Assembly (NCBI GenBank): GCA_004297555.1
Contig: SCSV01000286.1
Span: 44,178-108,177, forward strand
Direction of reading: 5' to 3'
DNA length: 64,000 bases
Source of the DNA: Salinibacterium sp.
Lineage (GTDB): Bacteria; Actinomycetota; Actinomycetes; Actinomycetales; Microbacteriaceae
Position numbers and translations under genes: made by a program
Notes under the pieces: generated by a model
Told to the model about the DNA's origin: nothing
Seen by the model: the letters and a program-made list of their open reading frames with translations, nothing else
The model's database searches: none
Shown: one piece after another, positions 8,491 through 17,299 of the stretch
Numbering within the stretch: the stretch's first letter is position 1
How the letters are laid out: each line of letters begins with the position of its first letter

Positions 8491-8535
8491 GTGCAGGCCC
8501 TCCAGGGTGTGCGCGATAAGCGCGTGGAGACGCAG

Positions 8536-8563
8536 TTGTTAAATGTCGGTGCGGAAATGTCAA
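8536..8563 (-). promoter_or_regulatory. Promoter of the sugar cassette
   Basis: Reading the minus strand, TTGACA (8563-8558), a 16-bp spacer and TAACAA (8541-8536) form a near-consensus sigma70-type promoter 45 nt upstream of the cupin start. It differs from the early operator-promoters because the palindrome is absent. Confidence 0.5.
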
Positions 8564-8581
8564 TCCACACGGCTCTAGACG

Positions 8582-8596
8582 CTGTCACTTTCCGTG
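8582..8596 (+). promoter_or_regulatory. CTGTCACTTTCCGTG motif before the late block
   Basis: Located 15 nt upstream of the first gene of the plus-strand block and resembling the inverted repeat at 2580-2600. It may be a late-gene operator or promoter element. No convincing -10 could be fixed. Confidence 0.3.
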
Positions 8597-8610
8597 TTAC
8601 CGTCCCGCGC

Positions 8611-9318
8611 ATGAGTCTCCTGCACAGCCTCAAGGTACGCATGAAGTACAGCAACCGTGTGAGAAAGGCCGCGGAGGAGATGCTCACCTATGTACGGCGG
8701 GGGGTCTCCTTCGAGATTCCGAACGGCAACATCAGCGACGCCACCACGCGAGCTGTGCTTTGCCTGCGCGAGACATACCCCGAGCAGGTCGAGGTCATGT
8801 ATCAGGCTCGCGGCATCATCATCGGACCGCTGAAGAAGGCCATGCAGAAGGTGGGTGAGGAAGGCTGGAAGAATCTCGAGAAGGGTCAGTACCTCCCATC
8901 GGCTCAGCTCGCACCCAACCACGAACGCTTCATCGACGACCAACACGCGTGGGCCGCGATGCAGGGTCTGAACAGGGACCAGGAGGCAGCCGAAGGCCAG
9001 CGTCGGCAGGCCGAGCGCGACCGGCTGGTGATGAGCGGAGAGGGTGTCCTCGCGGCGGAGCGCAACGCGGTGCCGAAGCGCGCGCTCACGCCGGAGGAAC
9101 TTCTCGACCGGGCTGCTGAGGCCGCGCTCCAGAAGAAGGCCATCGAGGACGAAGCCGCACGAAGAGCAAAGGTCGCCGCCAGCGGCGGTCCACTGCCGCG
9201 TGGTGGGGCTCAGCCGCGAGCTGCATTCATCGACGAGGCGACCTCGACCAGCCCGGCGACACCGCTGGAGCAGAAGGGTGCACCGTTGCCGAGCAACCCC
9301 AACATCACCGTGGAGTAA
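8611..9318 (+). CDS. Hypothetical helical protein opening the late block
   Basis: 235 aa from ATG 8611. Residues 1-120 are compact and basic/helical; the rest is a charged coiled-coil-like Ala/Glu/Arg region and a Pro/Thr-rich tail. No membrane helix and no known domain. It is 3 nt from the next gene and transcribed with it, so it may be a scaffold or core component. That role is a guess from position. Confidence 0.6.
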   Translation: MSLLHSLKVRMKYSNRVRKAAEEMLTYVRRGVSFEIPNGNISDATTRAVLCLRETYPEQVEVMYQARGIIIGPLKKAMQKVGEEGWKNLEKGQYLPSAQLAPNHERFIDDQHAWAAMQGLNRDQEAAEGQRRQAERDRLVMSGEGVLAAERNAVPKRALTPEELLDRAAEAALQKKAIEDEAARRAKVAASGGPLPRGGAQPRAAFIDEATSTSPATPLEQKGAPLPSNPNITVE

Positions 9319-9321
9319 CGC

Positions 9322-11910
9322 ATGTCGAACGGGAACGAGGCCATCTGGGCTCCGGTGATGGAGCGGATGAAGCGGAGGCTTCAAGCCGGCGGCAAGGTCA
9401 TCGCTCTTGGCGCATTCATGAGCGCAAAGAGAGAAGCGCTTCCCATCTTCTCGGAGCTGAACTTCCTTCCAGAGAAGGGCACCTTCTCCCAAGCTGAGGT
9501 TGAATCGGCGCACGCGCTCTGTACGAAGGAACGTTGTGGCTCCGCAATTCGCGCGGGGCTCGCGAAGAAGTTCATCACCGCACTCCTGAGCGAGGTTCCA
9601 CTTGCGCCGGTCACCGATGAAGAGGTCGCCGAGGGCATCAAGAAAGGCGAAGCCGACCACGAGTCGAAAGTCGCCGCTCGACGTGCTGCGCGCGCAGATG
9701 AGAAGCACGCTGACCCTTCTCGCAGCGCTGTTGCTGGCGGGAATCCTCCAGGGCCCGACGACGTGGACGAAGAGGGTGAAGAGGAAGATGGGGAAGAGGT
9801 CGGCGAAGAAGAAGACGAAGACGATGGCGAGCAGCTCGACGGCGATGAGGACACGGACCCCGGTATCCCTTCGCACGCGCACGCGCGCCGGTCTCCTCCG
9901 CGACTGAGTGCTTTCGAGAAGGTGAATCGTGGAGCCGAGCGTGCAGCCGCGCGCACACAGCGCCACCACAGTGAGGATGCGATGAGCAACGAGAACGACG
10001 ACCAGTACGAAGGCCAGCACGACGAGGACGAGGTTGACGAGCAGGAGGAACAGCCGCCTTCGAAGCGCCCGCGCGCCCGCCAGCCTCCTCCGCAGGTCAT
10101 CGTCGTGCCGCAGGCTCCTCGTCAGAAGGCGCCTCGTAACTTGAACGCCGCGCCCCGCAACCGCTTCATCAAGAACAGCGACATGGTGCGCATCAGTAAG
10201 CGCATCGCTGGCGGCAAGCGCAGCCACATCGGCGACTACACCTCCGAGGACATCGGTCCCGGCATCTCGCTGCAGCAGTTCATCAAGGAGTACATCGACG
10301 AAGAGAACCGCGAGCCGGGCCGCACCGTCTACGAGGTGGTGCCACTCAACGGCAACGGCGACGAAATCGGGAGGCCGCAGCAGTACATCATCGAGAATCA
10401 GAGCTTTGCCGAGACGAACCCGAACGACCCGGTGGGGCAGGCGCGTAGCGTGCTCGACCTCTTCGCCGACCTGAAAGAGCAGGAGAACGAGAAGCAGTCG
10501 CAGAACTCCGAGATGCTCAAGGAGGCCCAGAAGAAAGCCATCGCGGGCGGCGACATGCAGGGCCTCTTCATGTTCATGATGATGAACCAGATGATGGACA
10601 GGCCCCGCGGAGGAATCGACGAGGCCGCCATCATCGCGAAGGTGCTCGACCGCCTCGGGCCGCAGCAGCAGCCGATGATGATGCCACCGCCTTTGCCGCC
10701 GGTGCAGATGGTTCCTCCGGCGCCAGCTCCTCTGGCTGGGGCAATGGAGCAGCTGGTGCAGGCGAGCATCGCTTCGATGCTGAAGCCCGACGCCCCGCCG
10801 CCGAGCCCCATTCAGCAGCTGAAAGACATGATGGAGCTGCAGACGCTCATGCAGAAGATGAGCGGGAGCGGTACCGACATGGCCACGGTGGTGAAGTTGC
10901 TGCTCGAGAAGCAGACGCCCGTGAAGCCGCCCGAAGTGGCTGGTGTCGACAACATGATGCTCACCTTCGAGAAGCTCACCACGATGGTGAAGGCACTGGC
11001 GCCGCAAATCAACCAGGGCGGATGGGCGGGCCCCATCCAGGGAATCTTCTCGCAGCCCGAGGTGCAGAAGGCCATCGCCAACATTCTCGGAGGCGTGACT
11101 GGACAGCCGGGTGCGGTCGCTCCGCAACTTCCGCCCGGCGCTCCAGGCGCGCAAACGGTGAATGGTCAGGCCGCGAACGCGAATGGGCAGGTGCAGCCAC
11201 AGCCTCAGCAACCCCAGCCCCAGCCCACGCCGCAGATGCGTGACGCTGCTAACGCGTTCCGCATCGCTCAGACGAAAGAGGTTCGCGTCGAGCGTCTGAT
11301 GCAGCTCATCCAGGTGATGTACCTCGCTGGGTACCAGCCCGTCATCGAGCCGGTTCTCACCGCGGCGCGTGACGGCAACATCGTTCCGGCGCAGCGCTTC
11401 CTCGCCACGCTCATCGCCGACATCGACCCGTCGAAAGTCACCGTCGACCTCATCAACGCGGTGCTGCGCGTGAGCGCGGGGCTCGCGGGTGAAGAGGGCA
11501 AGAAGATGATGGCCGCACTCGATGCGTCGGAGAAGGGCGAGACTCTGAAAGTGGAGGAGAAGAAGCCTGGAACTGTTGAGACGCCGAACGCGCAAGTCGT
11601 TCCCATCGCCGCGGCTCCTGCGCACGCGAACCATGCTGCGTACATGGCCCAGGTCGCGGAGCTGGAGCGGCAGAAGGAAGGAAAGAAGGATGGGGGTATG
11701 GCGACTCAACCGAGCGTCCCGCCGGCCGCGAACCCGCACGCGCCTGAAGTCGAAGTGAAGGAGAAGAAGGTGGTGGAGGCGAAGGTGGAGGTGGCGACCG
11801 AAGCGCAGACACCGAAGGTGGAAGCGCAGACGCCGTCGCAGACACCGCCGGCCGAGGTCATCAACTTCAACGAGAAGCCCGAGAAGCCAGCGGAGCAGAC
11901 CGCGCGCTGA
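9322..11910 (+). CDS. Large acidic, Pro/Gln-rich protein
   Basis: 862 aa, the largest non-intein gene of the block. The N-terminal 110 residues are globular. Residues about 140-190 are a run of Glu and Asp, then a basic Pro/Arg stretch, a folded segment near 280-350 (KRIAGGKRSHIGDYTSEDIG), Met/Pro-rich (MMMPPPLPPV) and Gln/Pro-rich linkers, and a helical domain near 640-730. The modular, low-complexity layout suggests a structural or DNA-core organiser, or a tegument-like protein. No family recognised. A long antisense ORF opposite it is a shadow. Confidence 0.7.
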   Translation: MSNGNEAIWAPVMERMKRRLQAGGKVIALGAFMSAKREALPIFSELNFLPEKGTFSQAEVESAHALCTKERCGSAIRAGLAKKFITALLSEVPLAPVTDEEVAEGIKKGEADHESKVAARRAARADEKHADPSRSAVAGGNPPGPDDVDEEGEEEDGEEVGEEEDEDDGEQLDGDEDTDPGIPSHAHARRSPPRLSAFEKVNRGAERAAARTQRHHSEDAMSNENDDQYEGQHDEDEVDEQEEQPPSKRPRARQPPPQVIVVPQAPRQKAPRNLNAAPRNRFIKNSDMVRISKRIAGGKRSHIGDYTSEDIGPGISLQQFIKEYIDEENREPGRTVYEVVPLNGNGDEIGRPQQYIIENQSFAETNPNDPVGQARSVLDLFADLKEQENEKQSQNSEMLKEAQKKAIAGGDMQGLFMFMMMNQMMDRPRGGIDEAAIIAKVLDRLGPQQQPMMMPPPLPPVQMVPPAPAPLAGAMEQLVQASIASMLKPDAPPPSPIQQLKDMMELQTLMQKMSGSGTDMATVVKLLLEKQTPVKPPEVAGVDNMMLTFEKLTTMVKALAPQINQGGWAGPIQGIFSQPEVQKAIANILGGVTGQPGAVAPQLPPGAPGAQTVNGQAANANGQVQPQPQQPQPQPTPQMRDAANAFRIAQTKEVRVERLMQLIQVMYLAGYQPVIEPVLTAARDGNIVPAQRFLATLIADIDPSKVTVDLINAVLRVSAGLAGEEGKKMMAALDASEKGETLKVEEKKPGTVETPNAQVVPIAAAPAHANHAAYMAQVAELERQKEGKKDGGMATQPSVPPAANPHAPEVEVKEKKVVEAKVEVATEAQTPKVEAQTPSQTPPAEVINFNEKPEKPAEQTAR

Positions 11911-12004
11911 CCGTTGCCGTCGAAGCTATAAAACCTCTTCTTTGCCGCGCCCCAAAGCACACGGGCTCTACACTCGGGAGCGAACACACTCTTCTGAGGT
12001 GCCC

Positions 12005-12421
12005 ATGGCTCGTGGCAAGCGGTCGCGTCGTCGCAATTCGGGTGGTGGTGCCCGAGCTTTCTGCCCGGTCATTCGTGTGAAGTGTCCGAAGCGGAAGTAC
12101 TCGCAAGCCACCGGTCCGTCGTTCGTGGAGCGCGCTGGCAAGTACGCTGCGTACTCGGCGCAGGTGAAGGCGGCGAAGTCCAAGCTGAAGAAGGCGATGG
12201 GCTTCGGAAGCGTCCACCCACAGGCGGAGGCCACGTCTCTGCCGGCGGCTGCAGTGCAGACCGTGGCCAAGGCGAAGGCGAACCTCGTCGGCAGGTGTAC
12301 GGTGTCGATGGGCGGCCGCAGCTACAAGGTGAGCGGTGCCGCTGTCGGCAACAAGATTGCCGAGCTGATTCGCGCGCAGCGCAGCGGTGGATGCTGCAGC
12401 CCGAAGGTCCAGAGGGGCTGA
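12005..12421 (+). CDS. Arg/Lys-rich virion or nucleoid-like protein
   Basis: 138 aa from ATG 12005 with GAGGTGCC just upstream. The first 13 residues are MARGKRSRRRNSG, and basic residues plus scattered Cys continue throughout (CPVIRVKCPKRK). The C-terminal half looks folded (CTVSMGGRSYKVSGAAVG). Composition fits DNA binding or condensation. It sits beside a second very basic protein. No known family. Confidence 0.6.
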   Translation: MARGKRSRRRNSGGGARAFCPVIRVKCPKRKYSQATGPSFVERAGKYAAYSAQVKAAKSKLKKAMGFGSVHPQAEATSLPAAAVQTVAKAKANLVGRCTVSMGGRSYKVSGAAVGNKIAELIRAQRSGGCCSPKVQRG

Positions 12422-12425
12422 GCCG

Positions 12426-12794
12426 ATGAGCAAGGGACTCGCATCGCTCAAGCGCTGGAAGAAGTGCCAGCGGAGAGTCGCGACGAAGGCGCTCAAGGCG
12501 GTCAACTACCACGTGTCTCGCCCCAACGCGTCGGCGATGAAGGCAGCCGCGAACGCACTCGCTTCTGCAGCGTGCAGCAAGGGCACCAAGGGCACCAAGG
12601 GCAAGAAGAGGAGCAGCAAGCGCACGCAGTGGCCTTGGCGCAAGGGTGACTCGTCGAGCGCTTCGCGCTACGAGCGCAAGCAGCGCAATTCGAAGCGCGC
12701 GAAGGCGTACGACAAGCGCTTCGAGCCGCCGGACTTCGCTCGCCAGTTTGCACCTTCTCCGCCTTCCGCCTACGACGACAACTGGGGGTACTGA
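12426..12794 (+). CDS. Highly basic small protein, probable DNA condensation
   Basis: 122 aa from ATG 12426, 4 nt after the previous stop. It is Lys/Arg-rich throughout, including KGTKGTKGKKRSSKRTQW and RYERKQRNSKRAKAYDKR, and ends in an acidic/aromatic tail. The composition resembles histone- or protamine-like virion core proteins. The last base of its stop overlaps the next ATG. Confidence 0.6.
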   Translation: MSKGLASLKRWKKCQRRVATKALKAVNYHVSRPNASAMKAAANALASAACSKGTKGTKGKKRSSKRTQWPWRKGDSSSASRYERKQRNSKRAKAYDKRFEPPDFARQFAPSPPSAYDDNWGY

Positions 12795-13165
12795 TGTTCG
12801 GGCGGGTGCTGAACTACAGCACGCCCGGCTACTCGCCCGGCAAGCTCGTCGACGAGTTCGGCCAGGGCTCGAGCAACGACAGCTACGGGCGCACGGTGGT
12901 GGTGACTGCGACCGAGCAGGTCGACCTGTACGCGTTGGACCCGACCATTCCCTATGGCGCCGTGCGAGCGAATCGGGTGCCGTGGTTTCGCAACCTCGAC
13001 ATGCTCGGGGGCATTACGGCAATTGGTCTCGCGATACTCGGTCACAGGAGCAGCGCGCTCATCGTCGGTGGGCTCGTGGTCGCCGACGTGGTGGGTCGCC
13101 GTGTCTCGCCCAACTTCGATGCGGCAATGTCGATGATTCCTTTCAACCGAGCTGCGGAGGCGTAG
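12794..13165 (+). CDS. Small membrane protein of the virion block
   Basis: 123 aa. A polar N-terminal half precedes two adjacent hydrophobic segments (about 72-84 and 87-98, GGITAIGLAILG and ALIVGGLVVADVV), followed by a short polar end. No family match. Its start overlaps the stop of the basic-protein gene (TGATG), so the two are translationally coupled. Confidence 0.6.
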   Translation: MFGRVLNYSTPGYSPGKLVDEFGQGSSNDSYGRTVVVTATEQVDLYALDPTIPYGAVRANRVPWFRNLDMLGGITAIGLAILGHRSSALIVGGLVVADVVGRRVSPNFDAAMSMIPFNRAAEA

Positions 13166-13522
13166 ATGGGACACAACGCATTCGGAACGTGTTGCGCGGA
13201 CTGCGCGCAGAAGGCGACGACGCTGGGCATGCTGGGATGGCTGCCGAGTGGGTTCGGTGGGCTCGGCACCACCTGCGACGCTGCTGGGAAGTGCTACCCG
13301 GCGGAGTTTCCACCGTCGCCTCTCGCGACTCCTTCTCAGTACCGCGCGGGTGCGCTCATCGGGCTCGGCATCGGTGGCGTTCTCTCCTATGGCGGCTACT
13401 CGCTTTGGCGCTCGAAGCACCAGATTTGGGGCGGCCTGCTTCTCGTGCTCGGACTGCCCGGCGTGGTGAGCGGGAGCTACCAGCTGGCTACGGGGCAGCC
13501 TCTCTTCAACTGGAGGGGCTGA
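13166..13522 (+). CDS. Two-helix membrane protein with GGLG motif
   Basis: 118 aa, starting directly after the previous stop. The N-terminus is Cys-rich (CCADC, then C37 and C43). FGGLG lies at 30-34, a short motif shared by many proteins of this block. Two membrane helices follow (ALIGLGIGGVLSYGGYSLW and GGLLLVLGLPGVVSGSY). Probably a virion membrane or envelope component. No homology recognised. Confidence 0.6.
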   Translation: MGHNAFGTCCADCAQKATTLGMLGWLPSGFGGLGTTCDAAGKCYPAEFPPSPLATPSQYRAGALIGLGIGGVLSYGGYSLWRSKHQIWGGLLLVLGLPGVVSGSYQLATGQPLFNWRG

Positions 13523-13524
13523 GC

Positions 13525-14574
13525 ATGGCTCACGGACGCAAGAAGTGCCCACGCGAGGGAACGCGGTTGAAGTACGAGCCGAGTCCCGTCTCGCACGCGA
13601 TGTACACGCGCCCTCCGATGCCGGGCGAGGTCGGCACGGTCGTTTCCCTTCCGCTCCCTGGGGCTGGTCGGAAGACGTGTACGGGCTCGCACTCGCAGGA
13701 CCTCGTGTACGTGAACTGGCCGAGCATCGGCACGATGGGCGTGGCGCGCGCGGACGTCGAGAAGGTGAAGGGGCGTGGGCCGAAGCAGATGCAGGTGAAC
13801 GGTGCGTTGGCGGACCGCATCTACGCCTACGCCATCGGGCAGCGCGTCATCGTGAGGGGGCTCGGGCCGGGCCACGTCACCATGAAGCGCGGCATCCACT
13901 TGGGCGTGAAGCTCGACAGTGGGGCGTTCACCTACGCGCATGTGTCGTCGGTGGAGCCGACGGGCGAGCGTCAGCGCTTCAGTGGGCCCAAAGATGTGCA
14001 GTACGAATCGGTTGGTGAACACATGACACTCGGCGGACTTGGGCTGCCAGCCGAACGCCACGTCGACAAGGCGCAATACTTCCAAGAGCACGCGTTGAAT
14101 GCGGCGCAAGAAGCAGAGAAGCATCTCGCGAACAACGATTGCCTCTCTGCGTTCCAACACCTCGTCGATGCAATTCAGGACGACCGCACAGCCGCAACTC
14201 ACGTTCGTGCTGCAAACGGCAATGCAATGGCGACCCCCGGCCTCCACACTACGCTCATCGAGTTCAGGAAGAAGTGCGTGAAGCGTGATGCGAGAACGCT
14301 TGGCGGCGTGGGGGTCTGGATGGAAGGCCAACAGAAAATTCGGCTCACCTACGGCACGCTTCCCGACTTCGAGACGTTCGAGCGTCATTTCGGGAAGGGC
14401 ACGTTCCCCATCCATCACGGCTCGTCGGGGCGCGGCAGGATTCGTCCAGCTGAGGGCAACTACACCGCGCGCGAACTCTACGCGGAGCTTCAGAATCTCG
14501 TCTCGTACGAGGACGATGAAGCGTCGAGCTGGGTCAGCTCGATTCTTTCTACTCTCGGATTCGAGTGGGTGTGA
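13525..14574 (+). CDS. Hypothetical soluble protein
   Basis: 349 aa from ATG 13525 with GGAGGGGCTGAGC upstream. The first 150 residues contain two SH3/KOW-like beta segments (PGEVGTVVSLPL and IGQRVIVRGLGPGHVTM). An LGGLGLP motif near residue 170 is followed by a helical region. A C-terminal domain of about 80 residues (FERHFGKGTFPIHHG) is unrecognised. It is co-transcribed with membrane proteins and a RadC-like gene. Confidence 0.6.
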   Translation: MAHGRKKCPREGTRLKYEPSPVSHAMYTRPPMPGEVGTVVSLPLPGAGRKTCTGSHSQDLVYVNWPSIGTMGVARADVEKVKGRGPKQMQVNGALADRIYAYAIGQRVIVRGLGPGHVTMKRGIHLGVKLDSGAFTYAHVSSVEPTGERQRFSGPKDVQYESVGEHMTLGGLGLPAERHVDKAQYFQEHALNAAQEAEKHLANNDCLSAFQHLVDAIQDDRTAATHVRAANGNAMATPGLHTTLIEFRKKCVKRDARTLGGVGVWMEGQQKIRLTYGTLPDFETFERHFGKGTFPIHHGSSGRGRIRPAEGNYTARELYAELQNLVSYEDDEASSWVSSILSTLGFEWV

Positions 14575-14575
14575 C

Positions 14576-15046
14576 GTGGACGAGCTGCCCAAGTGCCCAG
14601 GTGACGCTCCCCCGGTGGTGCGCCTCTCGCTGCGTCATGAGAAGTGCCCGCGCAAGGGCGTCGTTCGGCACTTGCGCACGCCAAACGACATCCACTCGTA
14701 CTTGAAGACCGAGTACGGATGCGAAGCGCAAGAGTGGGCGGTCGTCATTGGCCTGGGTTCCAACAACGCCATCCTCGGCATTCACGAAGTCGCCATTGGC
14801 GGGCTCGACTCGACGGTCGTAGACCCGCGAGTAGTGTTCGCCGGACTCCTTCTGATGGGCGCTGCAGCGTTTGTCTTCTGTCACAACCATCCAAGCGGCA
14901 GTACACAGCCGAGTACGTTGGACGTCACGATGACTCGCCAGCTCAAGGACGCCGGCAAGATTTTGGGAATCCGCATGGTCGACCACATCATCGTGAGCGG
15001 AACCGGCTACACCTCTTTCCTTGCAGAGGGAATGTTTCCATCGTGA
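14576..15046 (+). CDS. RadC-like JAB/MPN-domain protein
   Basis: 156 aa from GTG 14576. The JAB/MPN metal motif HNHPSG (about 103-108) is followed by the conserved Asp (STLDVTMTRQLKDAG) and LGIRMVDHIIVSG, as in RadC-family proteins. The core family has isopeptidase or unproven DNA-associated roles. The usual N-terminal HhH domain of RadC is missing and is replaced by a short Cys-containing stretch. Overlaps the next gene by 4 nt. Confidence 0.85.
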   Translation: MDELPKCPGDAPPVVRLSLRHEKCPRKGVVRHLRTPNDIHSYLKTEYGCEAQEWAVVIGLGSNNAILGIHEVAIGGLDSTVVDPRVVFAGLLLMGAAAFVFCHNHPSGSTQPSTLDVTMTRQLKDAGKILGIRMVDHIIVSGTGYTSFLAEGMFPS

Positions 15047-16779
15047 CCCTCGACCAAGCCATCGCTTTGCTGCTCGGCGCCGGCTTCGGTGCGCGTGCAC
15101 TGGATGGGAGAAAAAACGCTCTCGCCCGCGTCGGTTACGCGCTGGTCGGCTACGACCTGCTCAAGACCGGAATCACCGGCCAGGGTTCCATCTTTGGTGC
15201 GCAGTCGAGCGGACTGGCGAAGGTGTCATCGTCCAGGGCGAAGTTGAAGTTCGAGGAGCGTCGGGTCCGAACCATCGCAGAGCGTGTTGCGTATGTGCAC
15301 GAGCAGATGGTGCTGGGCACCCGCGACCCTCAGGTCTACGCACTCGCTCGAGAAGTTGTCGCGCGAAAGTGCGGTGCAGAGTTCTGCATTCCGGAGAAGG
15401 ACCACAAGGGCGAGATGGCCGCGCTCTTCAACGAAGCTCGAGCCCGTTGCCGATACACGCTCGACCCTGTCGACTACGATGCGTTTCAGACGCCGGGCAA
15501 GACGCTGCAGCTCGCCAGCGGCGACTGCTTCGTGAAGGGCACGGTGGTACTCAAGAAAGGGCACGAGTTGGTACCGGTCGAGTCTCTCCGTCTCGGAGAC
15601 GAAATCTGGGGGCTCAATCGCTGGTCGAAGGTGATGAACACTTGGGAGAAGGGAGTGCTCCCGACGTGGAACATCCAGCTCAACAATGGCTCCGCGATGC
15701 GCTTGACTCCAGACCACAAGGTTTGGGTGTGGAAGTGCAAGGATGAGCACAAGGATGCGCGGTACGGAGGACAAGAGTGTTCGTGTCGCCTTGACAACCG
15801 AGAGTTGGTTCGCATCCGCGTGAGGGAACTTAAGTGTGGCATGGTGTTGCCGCAGCCGGAACGCATCCCGTTCGGTTCCGAAAAGATGGACCCAACTCGC
15901 GCGTACGTTGAGGGGCTCTACGTTTCTGACGGCTCATCGGCACACTCGAATACGTTCGAGATTGCCGGCCAAGACGGTTGTCCAAAAGAGGCGCAGAAGA
16001 AAGAAGTCGAGCGCATCTGCGCGGTGCTCGGAATTCCGACGAGGTGGTATCGGAAGTACATCACGGTGAAAGACAAAATCTGGACGCAGCGGATGAAGAC
16101 GATGGGTACGCGTGCGCCCAACAAGCGCGCCCTTTCCATCAACCTCGAAGAGGGCGGAGCACTCAATTTACTTCGCGGTATCATGGCCGATAGCGGGAAG
16201 AACAGCCAAGGTTTCGGCTCTACCTTCACCACTACTTCTCGCCAGCTTTGGCTTCAGACGCGCGTGCTACTCAAGATGGCTGGCAAAACAGCAAGCGAGC
16301 GCTACATCGTCGACCATGGCGGCCTCGGAGAGAATCCGATTTGGAGGTTGGGCATCCGAGGTGGCGGCCCGGCCGGCAATGCGTCCAAGCTCCTGCGCGT
16401 GAAGGACGTTGTTCGGGACAATGTCGAGAAGCCGTGCTTCGACATCGAGACGGATGACCACTACGTGTGGCTCCCAGAGGCCGACTGGACCACGAGCCAG
16501 TGCGACGATGAAGTGAGCTTGCTTGGCGCGATGCTGCGCAGTGTCGGCATTCCCGTGCGCAGTCGCATCTACCAGACGCAGGGCAACACGACTTGGAACC
16601 ACATCAACCTGATGGCCCAGGACCCAGGTACCGGCACGTGGCACTCTCTCGACCTCGCCGCGGTGGGTAAGCCGCCCGGCTGGGAGGTCCCGAAGCAGTA
16701 CATCATCAAGCAGCGTGACTTCGACGTTCTCGAGAAGGAAGTACCGCGTTTGTCTGCGGCGCTGAATGCGGTACCCTGA
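15043..16779 (+). CDS. Transglutaminase-like cysteine protein, intein-interrupted
   Basis: 578 aa from GTG 15043 (GTGA overlap). The host protein without the intein is 253 aa: an N-terminal hydrophobic stretch (about 5-45), a helical segment, then the transglutaminase-like core. The core is GDCDDEVSLLGAMLRSVG with the presumed catalytic Cys at 487 (162 after splicing), His at about 520 (NTTWNHINLM) and Asp about 17 residues on (HSLDLA). Transglutaminase-like folds include cysteine proteases and amidases. It is encoded among virion genes, so maturation protease or cell-wall amidase roles are both plausible. Confidence 0.8.
   Translation: MTLDQAIALLLGAGFGARALDGRKNALARVGYALVGYDLLKTGITGQGSIFGAQSSGLAKVSSSRAKLKFEERRVRTIAERVAYVHEQMVLGTRDPQVYALAREVVARKCGAEFCIPEKDHKGEMAALFNEARARCRYTLDPVDYDAFQTPGKTLQLASGDCFVKGTVVLKKGHELVPVESLRLGDEIWGLNRWSKVMNTWEKGVLPTWNIQLNNGSAMRLTPDHKVWVWKCKDEHKDARYGGQECSCRLDNRELVRIRVRELKCGMVLPQPERIPFGSEKMDPTRAYVEGLYVSDGSSAHSNTFEIAGQDGCPKEAQKKEVERICAVLGIPTRWYRKYITVKDKIWTQRMKTMGTRAPNKRALSINLEEGGALNLLRGIMADSGKNSQGFGSTFTTTSRQLWLQTRVLLKMAGKTASERYIVDHGGLGENPIWRLGIRGGGPAGNASKLLRVKDVVRDNVEKPCFDIETDDHYVWLPEADWTTSQCDDEVSLLGAMLRSVGIPVRSRIYQTQGNTTWNHINLMAQDPGTGTWHSLDLAAVGKPPGWEVPKQYIIKQRDFDVLEKEVPRLSAALNAVP
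15526..16500 (+). other. Intein with degenerate LAGLIDADG endonuclease
   Basis: 325 aa in frame. It begins at Cys (CFVKGTVVLKKGHELVPV), has block B as LTPDHKVW, two LAGLIDADG-like motifs (AYVEGLYVSDGS near host residue 287, LLRGIMADSGKN near 376), and ends CFDIETDDHYVWLPEADW...TSQ before Cys+1. The usual C-terminal His-Asn is Ser-Gln here, as in rarer Gln-ending inteins. The +1 residue is the transglutaminase catalytic Cys, so enzyme activity should require splicing. Confidence 0.85.
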
Positions 16780-16791
16780 AAGGACCTGCAC

Positions 16792-17289
16792 ATGGCACTC
16801 CTCGACACGAACAATCCACCGGCCGAAGTGCTCGCCGCCAACAGCGAGTTGATGATGGGAGAGGTGCGCAAGTGGCTCAATGACCTTGCGTGCGGCGACT
16901 TGAAAAACACTCCGGCGCTGCTGAACCCGTTGCTGCTGGGGTTGATTGCTCTGCGCCTCGGTCAGCTCGTCAACAACAAGGCGCAGGGGTCCAACTACTA
17001 CCGCATCTCGCCCTTTCAGCTCACCAAGGAGGGTCAGAAAATCGTCGAGCGCCAGCAAGACGGGCTGGTGCGCACTGTTCTGCTGTGGGTCGACAAGGCC
17101 GGCGCCGGCCCCACACCGTACATTCGGGTCGGTGTGAACAAGATGAACATGGTGGCCGGGCAGCAGGGCAGCGGTGGCATCCAGGCGGACGCCGGCAAGC
17201 AGCACGAGCTGGGCAACGTTCGACCTGAGGTGGAGCTGTGGGCGGCTTCCAGCGTCGACATCTGGACGTACGTCATCGAGTACGCGTGA
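16792..17289 (+). CDS. Probable virion protein, beta-rich
   Basis: 165 aa; the start has AAAGGACCTGCACATG. One hydrophobic helix near 43-58 (LLNPLLLGLIALRLGQ) precedes a beta-rich domain that ends WTYVIEYA. Layout and end resemble small phage structural proteins; compare the two candidate capsid proteins at 25.7-27.1 kb. No direct homology recognised. Confidence 0.55.
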   Translation: MALLDTNNPPAEVLAANSELMMGEVRKWLNDLACGDLKNTPALLNPLLLGLIALRLGQLVNNKAQGSNYYRISPFQLTKEGQKIVERQQDGLVRTVLLWVDKAGAGPTPYIRVGVNKMNMVAGQQGSGGIQADAGKQHELGNVRPEVELWAASSVDIWTYVIEYA

Positions 17290-17299
17290 GGAGCCACTG

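Noticed and set aside
8575..11739. 1054-codon open frame on the minus strand opposite the large acidic protein gene
   Set aside because: Composition is Arg/His/Leu-rich low complexity, as expected for the antisense of a GC3-biased gene, and it covers two well-supported plus-strand genes. No promoter or ribosome-binding site supports it.
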